Of a stretch of 64,000 nucleotides of DNA, positions 41,567-49,317 are shown in pieces. The notes below the pieces were generated by a model. The model saw only the letters and a list, made by a program, of their open reading frames with translations. It searched no databases and was not told where the DNA came from. Numbering within the stretch: position 1 is the first letter of the stretch; every line of letters begins with the position of its first letter. The stretch spans positions 1 through 64,000 of the forward strand of contig JAAYCA010000009.1 of assembly GCA_012744435.1 (NCBI GenBank), read 5' to 3'. Source of the DNA: Bacteroidales bacterium. GTDB lineage: Bacteria; Bacteroidota; Bacteroidia; Bacteroidales; UBA932. A program made the translations under genes and the position numbers.

Positions 41567-42172
41567 CTAGCCAAAGAGGAACTTGCGCGTGACGGGACGG
41601 AGGTATTCTGCGAACAGCTCGCCGAAAGTCTCGTCCGTCATGCTGACGAACCAGCTGCCGTCCTTGGGGCCGATATTGAAGCCGCCGGTGACTTTCTTGG
41701 TGAAGTCAGCCTTCAGGCCGCTGCCGAGCTTCTTGCGGAGCTCTCCGTTCACCCAGGGCTCGAGTTCGTCCTTGAGCGATGCGGGGAGCAGCAGGGAAAG
41801 ATCGGCGGATTCGCTGGCGCTGAAACGTTCGGCGACGGCGAGGATGACTTTCTTGAGGAAATCGGGGTCGGACAGCTGCTTCTCGACCGGTGCGGCGCCG
41901 ATGGCGTTCACCAGCAGGTTCTCGATGTCTTTCTTGGTTGCCTGGAGGCACTGGGCCGAGGCCATCTTGAGATCGGAGGCCGTCTTGTTCTTGACGTCCG
42001 CGGCCTGCTTTTCAGCGTCGGAAACAATGCTGGCAGCCTGATTGCGTGCATCCGAGATGATGCGGTCGGCTTCTTCGCGAGCGCGGGCGAGCAAGAGTTT
42101 TCCTTCTTCTTTGCCTTTGGAGAGACCTTCGTTGTAAAGTTTCTCCGTGAGTTCCTTTAATTTGTCTGACAT
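41567..42172 (-). CDS. ntpE: V-type ATPase subunit E (peripheral stalk)
   Basis: A 201-residue protein, first of the operon. The N-terminal 100 residues are an Ala/Lys/Glu-rich helix (KEEGKLLLARAREEADRIISDARNQAASIVSDAEKQAADVKNK in part), the peripheral-stalk coiled coil; the C-terminal domain binds the head. Subunits F and G seen in archaeal and Enterococcus operons are not present in this cluster. Confidence 0.85.
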   Translation of the reverse strand: MSDKLKELTEKLYNEGLSKGKEEGKLLLARAREEADRIISDARNQAASIVSDAEKQAADVKNKTASDLKMASAQCLQATKKDIENLLVNAIGAAPVEKQLSDPDFLKKVILAVAERFSASESADLSLLLPASLKDELEPWVNGELRKKLGSGLKADFTKKVTGGFNIGPKDGSWFVSMTDETFGELFAEYLRPVTRKFLFG

Positions 42173-42231
42173 ATGAGATATGGTTATTAATCGGTTTGAG
42201 TACGAAGCAGTTTAAGAAGGGGGGATTATGG

Positions 42232-42239
42232 CAAAGATA
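42232..42239 (-). promoter_or_regulatory. Promoter -7 box of the V-ATPase operon
   Basis: Minus strand TATCTTTG exact match, 59 bases before the subunit E start, just after the terminator of the decarboxylase operon. Confidence 0.6.
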
Positions 42240-42259
42240 TATAATAACGAGAAAAAAAC

Positions 42260-42305
42260 CAAGAAAGACCGGCTTTTTCTTGACGAAAAACCGGTCTTTC
42301 TTTTT
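42260..42305 (-). terminator. Terminator of the Na+-decarboxylase operon
   Basis: AAAGACCGG (42264-42272) pairs with CCGGTCTTT (42291-42299), followed on the minus strand by T-rich sequence. Confidence 0.82.
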
Positions 42306-42321
42306 GTAAAGAAGGAGTTCT

Positions 42322-43482
42322 TTATCCCAGGAATCCCAGCAGGATGCCGGCTGCTACGGCAGAGCCGATCACGCCGGCGACGTTGGGCGCCATGGCGTGG
42401 GTCAGCAGGTGGTTGGACGGATCCGCTTCCAGACCCACCTGTTCGGACACGCGGGCGGAGTCCGGCACGGCGGACACGCCGGCGTTGCCGATGAGCGGGT
42501 TGATCTTCTTGCCTTCCTTGAGGAAGAGATTCATGAACTTCGTGAAGAGCACGCCGAAGGTGGTGGCGATCACGAAGGACGCCAGACCGAGGCCGAAAAT
42601 GAGGGCCGAACGGCCGGTGAGGAACACGTCCGCCTGGGTGGAGGCGCCCACGGTGATGCCGATGAGCGTCGTCACCACGTCGATCAGCGGACCGCTGGCC
42701 GTGGCCGCGAGGCGCTTGGTCACGCCGCTTTCCTTGAGCAGGTTGCCGAAGAAGAGCATGCCCAGCAGCGGCAGGCCGGAAGGGACGATGAAGGCGGTGC
42801 AGAGGAAGCCGACGATCGGGAAGATGATCTTCTCGCGCTGGCTCACCACGCGCGGCTTGTTCATCCGGATCACGCGTTCCTTCTTGGTCGTAAGGAGCAG
42901 CATGATCGGTTTCTGGATCACGGGTACGAGCGCCATGTAGGAGTAGGCCGACACGGCGATGGCGCCCATCAGTTCCGGGGCGAGCTTGGAGCTCAGGAAG
43001 ATGGCCGTCGGGCCGTCCGCGCCGCCGATGATGCCGATGGCACCCGCCTCGTTGGGGGCGAAGCCAAGCACGAGCGAGAGCAGGTAGGCGCCGAAGATAC
43101 CCATCTGGGCGGCGGCGCCGATCAGGATCAGCCGGGGCTGTGAAATCAGCGCGCTGAAATCCGTCATTGCCCCGATGCCCAGGAAGATGAGCGGCGGGTA
43201 CCAGCCGTTCTTGACGCCGTGGTAAAGGATGTTCAGCACCGAGTTCTCCTCATAGATACCGATCTTGAGGCCGACGCCGGTGGCCGGATCGAAGAAGAGC
43301 GGGATGTTGCCGATGATCATGCCGAATCCGATCGGCACGAGCAGCAGCGGCTCCCAATTCTTGACAATACCCAGGGTGATGAAGATCAGACCGATACAGA
43401 TCATCAACAGGTGCTGCCAAGTACAGTTCGCGAAACCCGTGAACTGCCAGAACTGCTGGAGACTGTCAAATATATTTTCCAT
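42322..43482 (-). CDS. mmdB: Na+-pumping decarboxylase beta subunit (methylmalonyl-CoA/oxaloacetate type)
   Basis: A 386-residue, roughly ten-helix membrane subunit that decarboxylates carboxybiotin and exports Na+. Residues known to matter in Klebsiella OadB (D203, N373, G377, S382, R389, from memory) align to D156 in GGADGPTAIF and N328, G332, S337, R344 in NPLIGNAGVSAVPDSARV, with identical spacing. So an active pump is expected. Start at 43482 shares a base with the biotin-carrier stop (TGATG). Last gene of the operon, before a terminator. Confidence 0.93.
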   Translation of the reverse strand: MENIFDSLQQFWQFTGFANCTWQHLLMICIGLIFITLGIVKNWEPLLLVPIGFGMIIGNIPLFFDPATGVGLKIGIYEENSVLNILYHGVKNGWYPPLIFLGIGAMTDFSALISQPRLILIGAAAQMGIFGAYLLSLVLGFAPNEAGAIGIIGGADGPTAIFLSSKLAPELMGAIAVSAYSYMALVPVIQKPIMLLLTTKKERVIRMNKPRVVSQREKIIFPIVGFLCTAFIVPSGLPLLGMLFFGNLLKESGVTKRLAATASGPLIDVVTTLIGITVGASTQADVFLTGRSALIFGLGLASFVIATTFGVLFTKFMNLFLKEGKKINPLIGNAGVSAVPDSARVSEQVGLEADPSNHLLTHAMAPNVAGVIGSAVAAGILLGFLG

Positions 43483-43913
43483 CAACCAACCGTTACGATG
43501 TCAGCGCCTTCAAGTACGGAATCACCTTGTTTGACATGGATGGCCTTGATGGTGCCGTCCACGTCGGACAGGATCTCGTTCTCCATCTTCATGGCCTCGA
43601 TGACGGCCACCTTCTGGCCGCGCTTGACGGCCTGGCCCTCCTTGACGTCAACGCTGATGATGACGCCCGGAAGGGGAGACTCGATGATCTTGCCGGCGCC
43701 GGCTGCGGCGGGTGCGGCGGCGGGGGCTGCGGCAGCGGCGGGCGCTGCGGCGGCCGGGGCGGCCACGGGGGCTGCGGCTGCGGCGGGAACCTCGTTCTCC
43801 AGTTCGACCTGATAATTGACGCCGTTGACGGTCACGTCGGCGTTCTTTCCTTCAATTCCGTTGACGGCTACGTTGTATTCCTTGCCGTTGATCTTGAATT
43901 TGTATGCTTTCAT
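43482..43913 (-). CDS. mmdC: Biotin carrier subunit of the decarboxylase
   Basis: A 143-residue carrier. An N-terminal 42-residue segment is followed by a flexible Ala/Pro linker (about residues 43-73) and the biotinyl domain, with the biotinylated lysine in EAMKMEN (K109). It carries CO2 between the carboxyltransferase and membrane beta subunit. It overlaps the gamma/delta subunit start by one base. Confidence 0.94.
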   Translation of the reverse strand: MKAYKFKINGKEYNVAVNGIEGKNADVTVNGVNYQVELENEVPAAAAAPVAAPAAAAPAAAAAPAAAPAAAGAGKIIESPLPGVIISVDVKEGQAVKRGQKVAVIEAMKMENEILSDVDGTIKAIHVKQGDSVLEGADIVTVG

Positions 43914-44329
43914 TATTTGCGGGGTGATTTTCTGAAATTCAACTGTTTGTTGTCCCAGGGGGACGGGGCGCGGCGGAGGGTGATGAAGCCCGGCTCCAGG
44001 TCGTGCACCGCATCGCTCAGATACAGGTGCAGGGCCGTCGCGATGGCGGCTTCGGTCTCACCGCCCGCCTCGGCTTCGAGGGCGAGGGCGATCGCAGCCG
44101 CCACTTCACCGTCAACCGCTCCCTTGGCTGCCTTCGGGGCCTTCGGCTTGCGCTTGTACTTGCCCGAGAAAATGTTGCCGGAGAAGTTGTAGATGAAGTA
44201 CAGGATGATGAGCGCGGAGAAGACCACGCTCACGCTGATGAGCGTGAGGGTCCATCCGTGCGGATCGATCGCGGCCATCCTGTCGCCGCCCGCCGTGAGC
44301 GGGAGGAGACTAAAGAGGAAGGTTGTCAT
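43913..44329 (-). CDS. OadG-like gamma/delta subunit of the decarboxylase
   Basis: A 138-residue protein. One membrane helix ([22 protein letters not shown], residues about 28-50) is followed by a basic stretch ([13 protein letters not shown]), a hydrophilic Ala/Glu region and a C-terminal segment. OadG/MmdD proteins hold the complex together and bind Zn2+ in OadG. Its start lies within the last 20 bases of mmdA, so tight translational coupling is likely. Confidence 0.82.
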   Translation of the reverse strand: MTTFLFSLLPLTAGGDRMAAIDPHGWTLTLISVSVVFSALIILYFIYNFSGNIFSGKYKRKPKAPKAAKGAVDGEVAAAIALALEAEAGGETEAAIATALHLYLSDAVHDLEPGFITLRRAPSPWDNKQLNFRKSPRK

Positions 44330-45872
44330 GTTTCTTCGCGGGGATTTCCTGTCGTTTGCCTTCGAGGGTGGCGAGGGCGCGGATCACGCGGAAGCGCGTG
44401 TTGCGCGGCTCGATGACGTCCTCGATATATCCCTTCTGTGCTGCCTGGTAAGGGTTGCAGAAGAGATCGTTGTATTCTTGCTTGCGGGCTTCGGCGATCT
44501 CGCTCTTCTTCGCGGGATCCGTCTCGGCCTTGATTTCCTTGCCGTAAAGGATGTCCACGGCACCCTCGGCGCCCATTACGGCGATGTTCGCGGTCGGCCA
44601 GGCATAGTTCACATCGCCGCGGAGCTGCTTGCAGCTCATCACGATATGCGCGCCGCCATAGCTCTTGCGCAGGGTGACGGTGACCTTGGGGACCGTGGCC
44701 TCGCCATAGGCGAACAGCAGCTTTGCGCCGTTGGTGATGATGGCGCCGTATTCCTGCTGCGTGCCGGGCAGGAAGCCCGGGACGTCCACGAGGGTGACCA
44801 GCGGGATATTGAACGCGTCGCAGAAGCGCACGAAACGGGCGCCCTTGCGGGAGGCGTTGATGTCGAGCACGCCGGCGAGCACACCGGGCTGGTTGGCCAC
44901 GATGCCCACGCTCCGGCCGCCCATGTGGGCGAAGCCGACGATGATGTTCTTTGCGAAATCCTTGTGGACCTCGAAGAACTCGCCGTCATCGACGATGCTG
45001 CGGATCACGCCGTACATGTCGTAGGACTTGTTGGGGCTGTCGGGCACGATGTCGTTGAGCGCGTCGTCCACGCGGCCGACGGGGTCGGCGGTCGGACGCT
45101 CGGGGGCGGTCTCGAGGTTGTTCTGCGGGAGGAAACCCAGCAGCTGCTTGATCGTGGCGATGCCTTCCTCTTCGGACGGGGCGCTGAAATGCGCCACGCC
45201 GGACTTGGAGGCATGCACCGCGGCGCCGCCGAGGCTCTCCTGGTCCACTTCCTCGCCCGTGACGGACTTGACGACCGCGGGGCCGGTGAGGAACATGTAG
45301 GAAGTGTTCTGGACCATGAGGGTGAAGTCGGTCAGGGCGGGGGAATACACGGCGCCGCCCGCGCAGGGGCCGAAGATGCCGCTGATCTGCGGCACCACGC
45401 CGCTGGCGAGGATGTTGCGCTCGAAGATGTCGCCGTAGCCGGCCAGGGCGTCGATGCCCTCCTGGATGCGGGCTCCGCCCGAATCGTTGAGACCGATCAC
45501 CGGCGCACCCGCCCGCACGGCCATGTCCATGACCTTGCAGATCTTTTCTGACATCGTCTTGCTCAGGGAACCGCCGTTGACGGTGAAATCCTGGGCGAAC
45601 ACGAAGACGAGGCGGCCGTCGACGGTCCCCTGTCCGGTCACGACGCCGTCGCCGTCCGGATGGGAGGCCTCCATGCCGAAGTTCGTGCAACGGTGCTGCA
45701 CGAACATGTCGAATTCTTCGAAACTGCCCGGATCGAGGAGCTTCTCAAGACGCTCGCGCGCCGTGAGCTTGCCTTTCTGGTGCTGTGCGTCGATACGCGG
45801 TTGGCCACCGCCCAATTTTGCGGCGGCGCGGCGCTCGACCAATTCTTGGATTTTATCTTGCTGGATACTCAT
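44310..45872 (-). CDS. mmdA: Carboxyltransferase (alpha) subunit, methylmalonyl-CoA decarboxylase/propionyl-CoA carboxylase type
   Basis: A 520-residue carboxyltransferase with the two crotonase-like halves: [23 protein letters not shown] start (here [17 protein letters not shown]), [57 protein letters not shown], and [15 protein letters not shown]. The family covers methylmalonyl-CoA, propionyl-CoA and related acids. Together with the membrane pump downstream, methylmalonyl-CoA decarboxylation to propionyl-CoA with Na+ export is the likely reaction, as part of succinate-to-propionate fermentation. First gene of the operon. Confidence 0.93.
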   Translation of the reverse strand: MSIQQDKIQELVERRAAAKLGGGQPRIDAQHQKGKLTARERLEKLLDPGSFEEFDMFVQHRCTNFGMEASHPDGDGVVTGQGTVDGRLVFVFAQDFTVNGGSLSKTMSEKICKVMDMAVRAGAPVIGLNDSGGARIQEGIDALAGYGDIFERNILASGVVPQISGIFGPCAGGAVYSPALTDFTLMVQNTSYMFLTGPAVVKSVTGEEVDQESLGGAAVHASKSGVAHFSAPSEEEGIATIKQLLGFLPQNNLETAPERPTADPVGRVDDALNDIVPDSPNKSYDMYGVIRSIVDDGEFFEVHKDFAKNIIVGFAHMGGRSVGIVANQPGVLAGVLDINASRKGARFVRFCDAFNIPLVTLVDVPGFLPGTQQEYGAIITNGAKLLFAYGEATVPKVTVTLRKSYGGAHIVMSCKQLRGDVNYAWPTANIAVMGAEGAVDILYGKEIKAETDPAKKSEIAEARKQEYNDLFCNPYQAAQKGYIEDVIEPRNTRFRVIRALATLEGKRQEIPAKKHDNLPL

Positions 45873-45903
45873 AAGTCTGATTGACAGAAATCAAAAAATC
45901 GGA

Positions 45904-45911
45904 CAAATATA
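45904..45911 (-). promoter_or_regulatory. Promoter -7 box of the decarboxylase operon
   Basis: Minus strand TATATTTG exact match, 31 bases before the mmdA start. Confidence 0.6.
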
Positions 45912-45951
45912 CAAATAATCCGATAGAGATGAAAGAGCCAAGGCAAAATAT

Positions 45952-47826
45952 TTATTCGTATCTGAACGCCCTGTAGGAGTGTGGCTTAAGTGTGAACGCA
46001 GCTTTTTTCACTGCCTCCTGGCGCATCCGGCCTCCGAAAGGATTGGCATCCGCGGCCGCTTCCAGCACCTCTCCGCTCTCCAGGTCCGTGAGGGCCTTCA
46101 GGGAGCCGTTCCCCACCAGTTTGACATCGACCGGCGTGTCGTTGAAATTCTCGACGATGACCGTCCGGTTGTCATACAGGAAGACGCCCACCTTCGAAGG
46201 CCCCTCGAGATACAGGTCGAGGTCTTTGCCGAGGGTGCGCCGGATTTCGTTGAGCACGCCGGCCGGGTAGTCGTAGAGGTTGCCGAAGTCGTCGGGGATG
46301 GTCAGCACGTACATCGTCCCCTTGGAGTAGGTGGCCCGGTGCAGGATGGGCCATCCGGACACGCCGCCGGTCAGCGGCCGTCCGGCGCTGATGACCTCCC
46401 AGCTGTCGTTGGTCAGGTACAGCAGCTGAGGGATGAGGATGTCCTTGTCCGTCCGTCCGTAGCGGCCGAAATCGTTCACGAGGGCCTTGAGGTCGGAGCA
46501 GCGCAGCTCGCAGATGTCGGCGATCTTGTCCGGGATGGCTTTCAGCAGGCCCGTGGTGATGACCACGTCGCCCCCTGCCATCAGTTGCTTTTCGATCTTG
46601 TCCACGATGTCCGGGTCGCCGGCGGCCTGCTGGGTCAGGAGCACCATTTTACGTCCCTGCGGGAAGGTGGAATACATGTCCATCGGCAGGCCGATCATGC
46701 CCAGGTAGTTCTGCAGGAATTCCTCGCCGGTGGCGTGGAAGGCCTTGAAAGACTGGATGCCCACGGGATTGCCAAGCTTGCCGGCGAGTTCGTCCGCGGA
46801 GCGGAGCACGATGTCGGCGATGCGGGCCATGGTGGTGGGCGTCACGGTCTCCCGGCCCTTCTTGAAGGGAGCCGTCATCTCGTCATATTTCCAGCTGGTG
46901 GTGCCGTCCTGCCAGGGGGCTTTGAACATCGGGTTCAGCTGCACGCTCAGGAGCTGGCGGTAGTCGAAGAGCATCACGTCGCGCCCCTTGGCGATGGCGG
47001 TCAGGAAGAGCTGTTCGGCATAGCGGTCCATGCTGTTGTAGATGCCGCCCGAGTCCACCCAGCCACCGCCATTGCGCCCGCCGGAAATGTTCTCGAAATA
47101 GCGCATAATATTGTAGCTGAGATAGTTCTGGAGATGCTGATTGCCCGCCGGGTCGCGGGTCTCCGTGCCGGTCCAGACTCCGTCGAAGATCTTCGGTCCC
47201 CACTCGAGGTTGAATCCCAGGCCCTGGAAATGGTCGTACCAGTTGGGATACTTGATGATGACCTTGACCTTGGGATTGACGGCCTTGGCGGGACCCACCA
47301 CGAGGTTGCGTCCGGCTTCGTTCATGAGCTCCAGACGGTATTGCGTCCAGCTCCTGTCGCCTTTGGCCTGGATCTCGACGTCCTTCTTGCTGCTGGTGAA
47401 GAAGAAGTCGTCCAGCAGGAATTCGTCGAAATGCCGCGCGGTGTGCTCGGCGACGCGCCGGACCCAGGCGCGGTCCTCCGGGTCGGAAAAGCTGAAGGTC
47501 TCGAAATCATTGGCTTCATTGATGGTGTAGGTGATGCCGCCGGCGACTTCCAGTCCCTGTTTTTTGAAGAAGGCCTTGGCCTTGTCGAGGGTGGCGTCGT
47601 CCACGAGCAGCATGTCGCGGTGCGTCTCGAGGTAGATCTTGTCCACGTCGAGCTGGTCGGAGATGGTCTTCCAGGTGGACTCGAGCCATTCCGTGTCTTT
47701 CATCTTATCTACTTCGTACGCGCGTACGTACACGGATACCTTGAAATTCTTGTGGCGTGCGCCGGCCGGCACGGCGCACAGCAGCGCCAGGGCGAGCAGC
47801 AGGATACGGGAAAAACTGCGTGTCAT
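45952..47826 (-). CDS. Secreted protein with probable TIM-barrel glycosidase-like fold, family unassigned
   Basis: A 624-residue protein with a signal peptide (residues 1-23, ending AGAR). The mature part reads like a glycosidase barrel: KNFKVSVYVRAYEV, then DVDKIYLETHRDMLLVDDATLDKAKAFF, GLEVAGGITYT, HFDEFLLDDFFFTSS, VKVIIKYPNWYDHFQG and FDGVWTGTETRDP, alternating beta strands with acidic ends. Acidic candidates in DEFLLDDFFF and WTGTETRD could be catalytic. From about 420 a Rossmann-like glutamine-amidotransferase-like region (MVLLTQQAAGDPDIVDKIEKQLMAGGDVVITTGLL) and a C-terminal beta domain follow, a layout known in GH42-like enzymes. I do not recognise the family. It follows the broken CE15 gene by 28 bases, so it may have formed a polysaccharide-degradation pair. 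Confidence 0.6.
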   Translation of the reverse strand: MTRSFSRILLLALALLCAVPAGARHKNFKVSVYVRAYEVDKMKDTEWLESTWKTISDQLDVDKIYLETHRDMLLVDDATLDKAKAFFKKQGLEVAGGITYTINEANDFETFSFSDPEDRAWVRRVAEHTARHFDEFLLDDFFFTSSKKDVEIQAKGDRSWTQYRLELMNEAGRNLVVGPAKAVNPKVKVIIKYPNWYDHFQGLGFNLEWGPKIFDGVWTGTETRDPAGNQHLQNYLSYNIMRYFENISGGRNGGGWVDSGGIYNSMDRYAEQLFLTAIAKGRDVMLFDYRQLLSVQLNPMFKAPWQDGTTSWKYDEMTAPFKKGRETVTPTTMARIADIVLRSADELAGKLGNPVGIQSFKAFHATGEEFLQNYLGMIGLPMDMYSTFPQGRKMVLLTQQAAGDPDIVDKIEKQLMAGGDVVITTGLLKAIPDKIADICELRCSDLKALVNDFGRYGRTDKDILIPQLLYLTNDSWEVISAGRPLTGGVSGWPILHRATYSKGTMYVLTIPDDFGNLYDYPAGVLNEIRRTLGKDLDLYLEGPSKVGVFLYDNRTVIVENFNDTPVDVKLVGNGSLKALTDLESGEVLEAAADANPFGGRMRQEAVKKAAFTLKPHSYRAFRYE

Positions 47827-47854
47827 GGTTATATCGTTATCGTGTTCTTGCTGA

Positions 47855-49242
47855 TTATTTGTTTCGGACGACGAAACGGTCGAAAAAGTCCAGGAAATAG
47901 GGCCAGTTGGGTCCGGATTCGTGGCCGCCATGGTGCTGGCGCCATGCCAGCGGCTGTTCCATGAGCCCCACGTCGGTGCCCGGGTAGAGGTCGGTCGGGA
48001 GGCCGCCGGCCCCCAGCAGCTCATAGACGGGGGAGGCCTTCACCGTGGCCAGGAACATCCCGGTCAGATCCTGCCACTTGTCGGCGTCGAATACGCCGGA
48101 AGAGATCAGGACGGGCCTCGGGGCGCAGAGCGCGATGAGCTCAGCTCGTGCTGGTCGATCGGCAGATCGTCCGGGGTCAGCGGATCGGCGCCGTATTTCA
48201 GGAAGCTGCCGGCCATCCAGTGATACTCGTCGGGGGAGGTGAGGTTCTCCAGGCTTTCGCCGCAGAAACGGCGCCATGGGGCGGCTCCGCCCGCACCGGA
48301 GGAAGCGACGAGCGCAGAGGCGAAACGCTGGTCGAAGGCGAGCGTCACGAGGGCGGCCTTGCCGTTGCGCGAGACGCCCTCGACGGCCACTTTCGTGGCA
48401 TCGAACTGCGGCTCCGTCTCGAAATAGTCGAGCAGTCTGGAAGCCCCCCACGCCCAGGCGCGCAGCACACCCCAGTCCGTGGGCTTTCGGTACTGCCCGC
48501 GGTTGGTCAGGCCGATGATGCCTTCGCGCAGGCCGTATCCGCCGTCGGCCTGGATGCTGCCGGTCGTGATGACGGCGGCCGCCCAGCCCCGCTCGACGAC
48601 CTGCTGCTGCCAGGATTTGGTCTTCGGCGCACCCGGAAAGGTGAAATTCATGTTGCCCAGGGCATAGCCGAACTCCATGATCACGGGAAGGTCTTTCCCG
48701 GCCCCTTCGGGCCAGGTCACCTCCGCCTGCAGGCGCACTTCGATCTCCGGACAGGCGGAGTTGTCCGCCACGCCGGCCAGCTCGCGCCGGATGCAGGGGA
48801 CGTCTTCCATCATCACGTTCTCCTCTTTCACCACCTCCCAGCGTACGGCGGGGACGTCCTCCGGGATGCGGCCATAGACCTCATCCTCGAAGGCGCGCAC
48901 CAGCTCGGGGCGGCGCCTGCGGAACCACTGCCTTGCATTGCGGACACGCTTGCCCTTGAAGGTCTTGAGCGGATCCGGATAGTAGAGATAGGGATTGGCC
49001 TTGAACTCGTCGTAGTTGGGCTGCTGCGGCGAGTCGGGGGTGTTGGGATCGCGGCCCGGACGCAGCTGCGTCAGGCCCAGCTGCCCCAGCATCTGGGCAT
49101 GGTCCTCCAGGGTGAGGGCGCGGAGCGAATCCCGGTTGATCCGGGGCATACCCGGAAACTGGGCCGCGGCGGGCTCATGGATAAACAGGAGGCAGACAGC
49201 CGCCAGGGCGGGCGGCAGGATTCGGGAAAGCTTGCAAGTCAT
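47855..49242 (-). pseudogene. CE15-type glucuronoyl esterase-like gene, frameshifted
   Basis: In frame 1 (49242 down to about 48140): signal peptide, then an alpha/beta hydrolase with PVIMEFGYALGN, the nucleophile motif GVSRNGKAAL (S291) typical of CE15 glucuronoyl methylesterases, and SPDEYHWMAGSFLKYG and DDLPIDQHEL. The frame then ends in a spurious tail after a further 9 residues. The missing end continues in another frame: IALCAPRPVLISSGVFDADKW and a histidine-rich HHGGHES block near the C-terminus. A five-base tandem duplication (see next entry) explains the break. CE15 enzymes cut esters linking lignin to glucuronic acid in xylan. As sequenced, nucleophile and histidine are in different reading frames, so the product is non-functional unless the shift is a sequencing error or a reversible switch. 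Confidence 0.82.
48138..48147 (-). repeat. Five-base tandem duplication causing the CE15 frameshift
   Basis: AGCTC occurs twice in a row (48138-48142, 48143-48147). Removing one copy makes the codons read His-Glu-Leu-Ile-Ala-Leu-Cys-Ala-Pro without interruption. Confidence 0.85.
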
Positions 49243-49267
49243 AGGTCGTTGGATTAAGTAAACAATG

Positions 49268-49275
49268 CAAATATA
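49268..49275 (-). promoter_or_regulatory. Promoter -7 box of the CE15 operon
   Basis: Minus strand TATATTTG exact match, 25 bases before the start codon of the broken CE15 gene. Confidence 0.6.
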
Positions 49276-49317
49276 GGAATATCCGCATGATTTACACCCG
49301 TCCGGCCTGCAGCTTAT

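Noticed and set aside
43690..43790. GC-rich repetitive tract suggestive of a tandem repeat
   Set aside because: It encodes the Ala/Pro linker of the biotin carrier, normal for this family.
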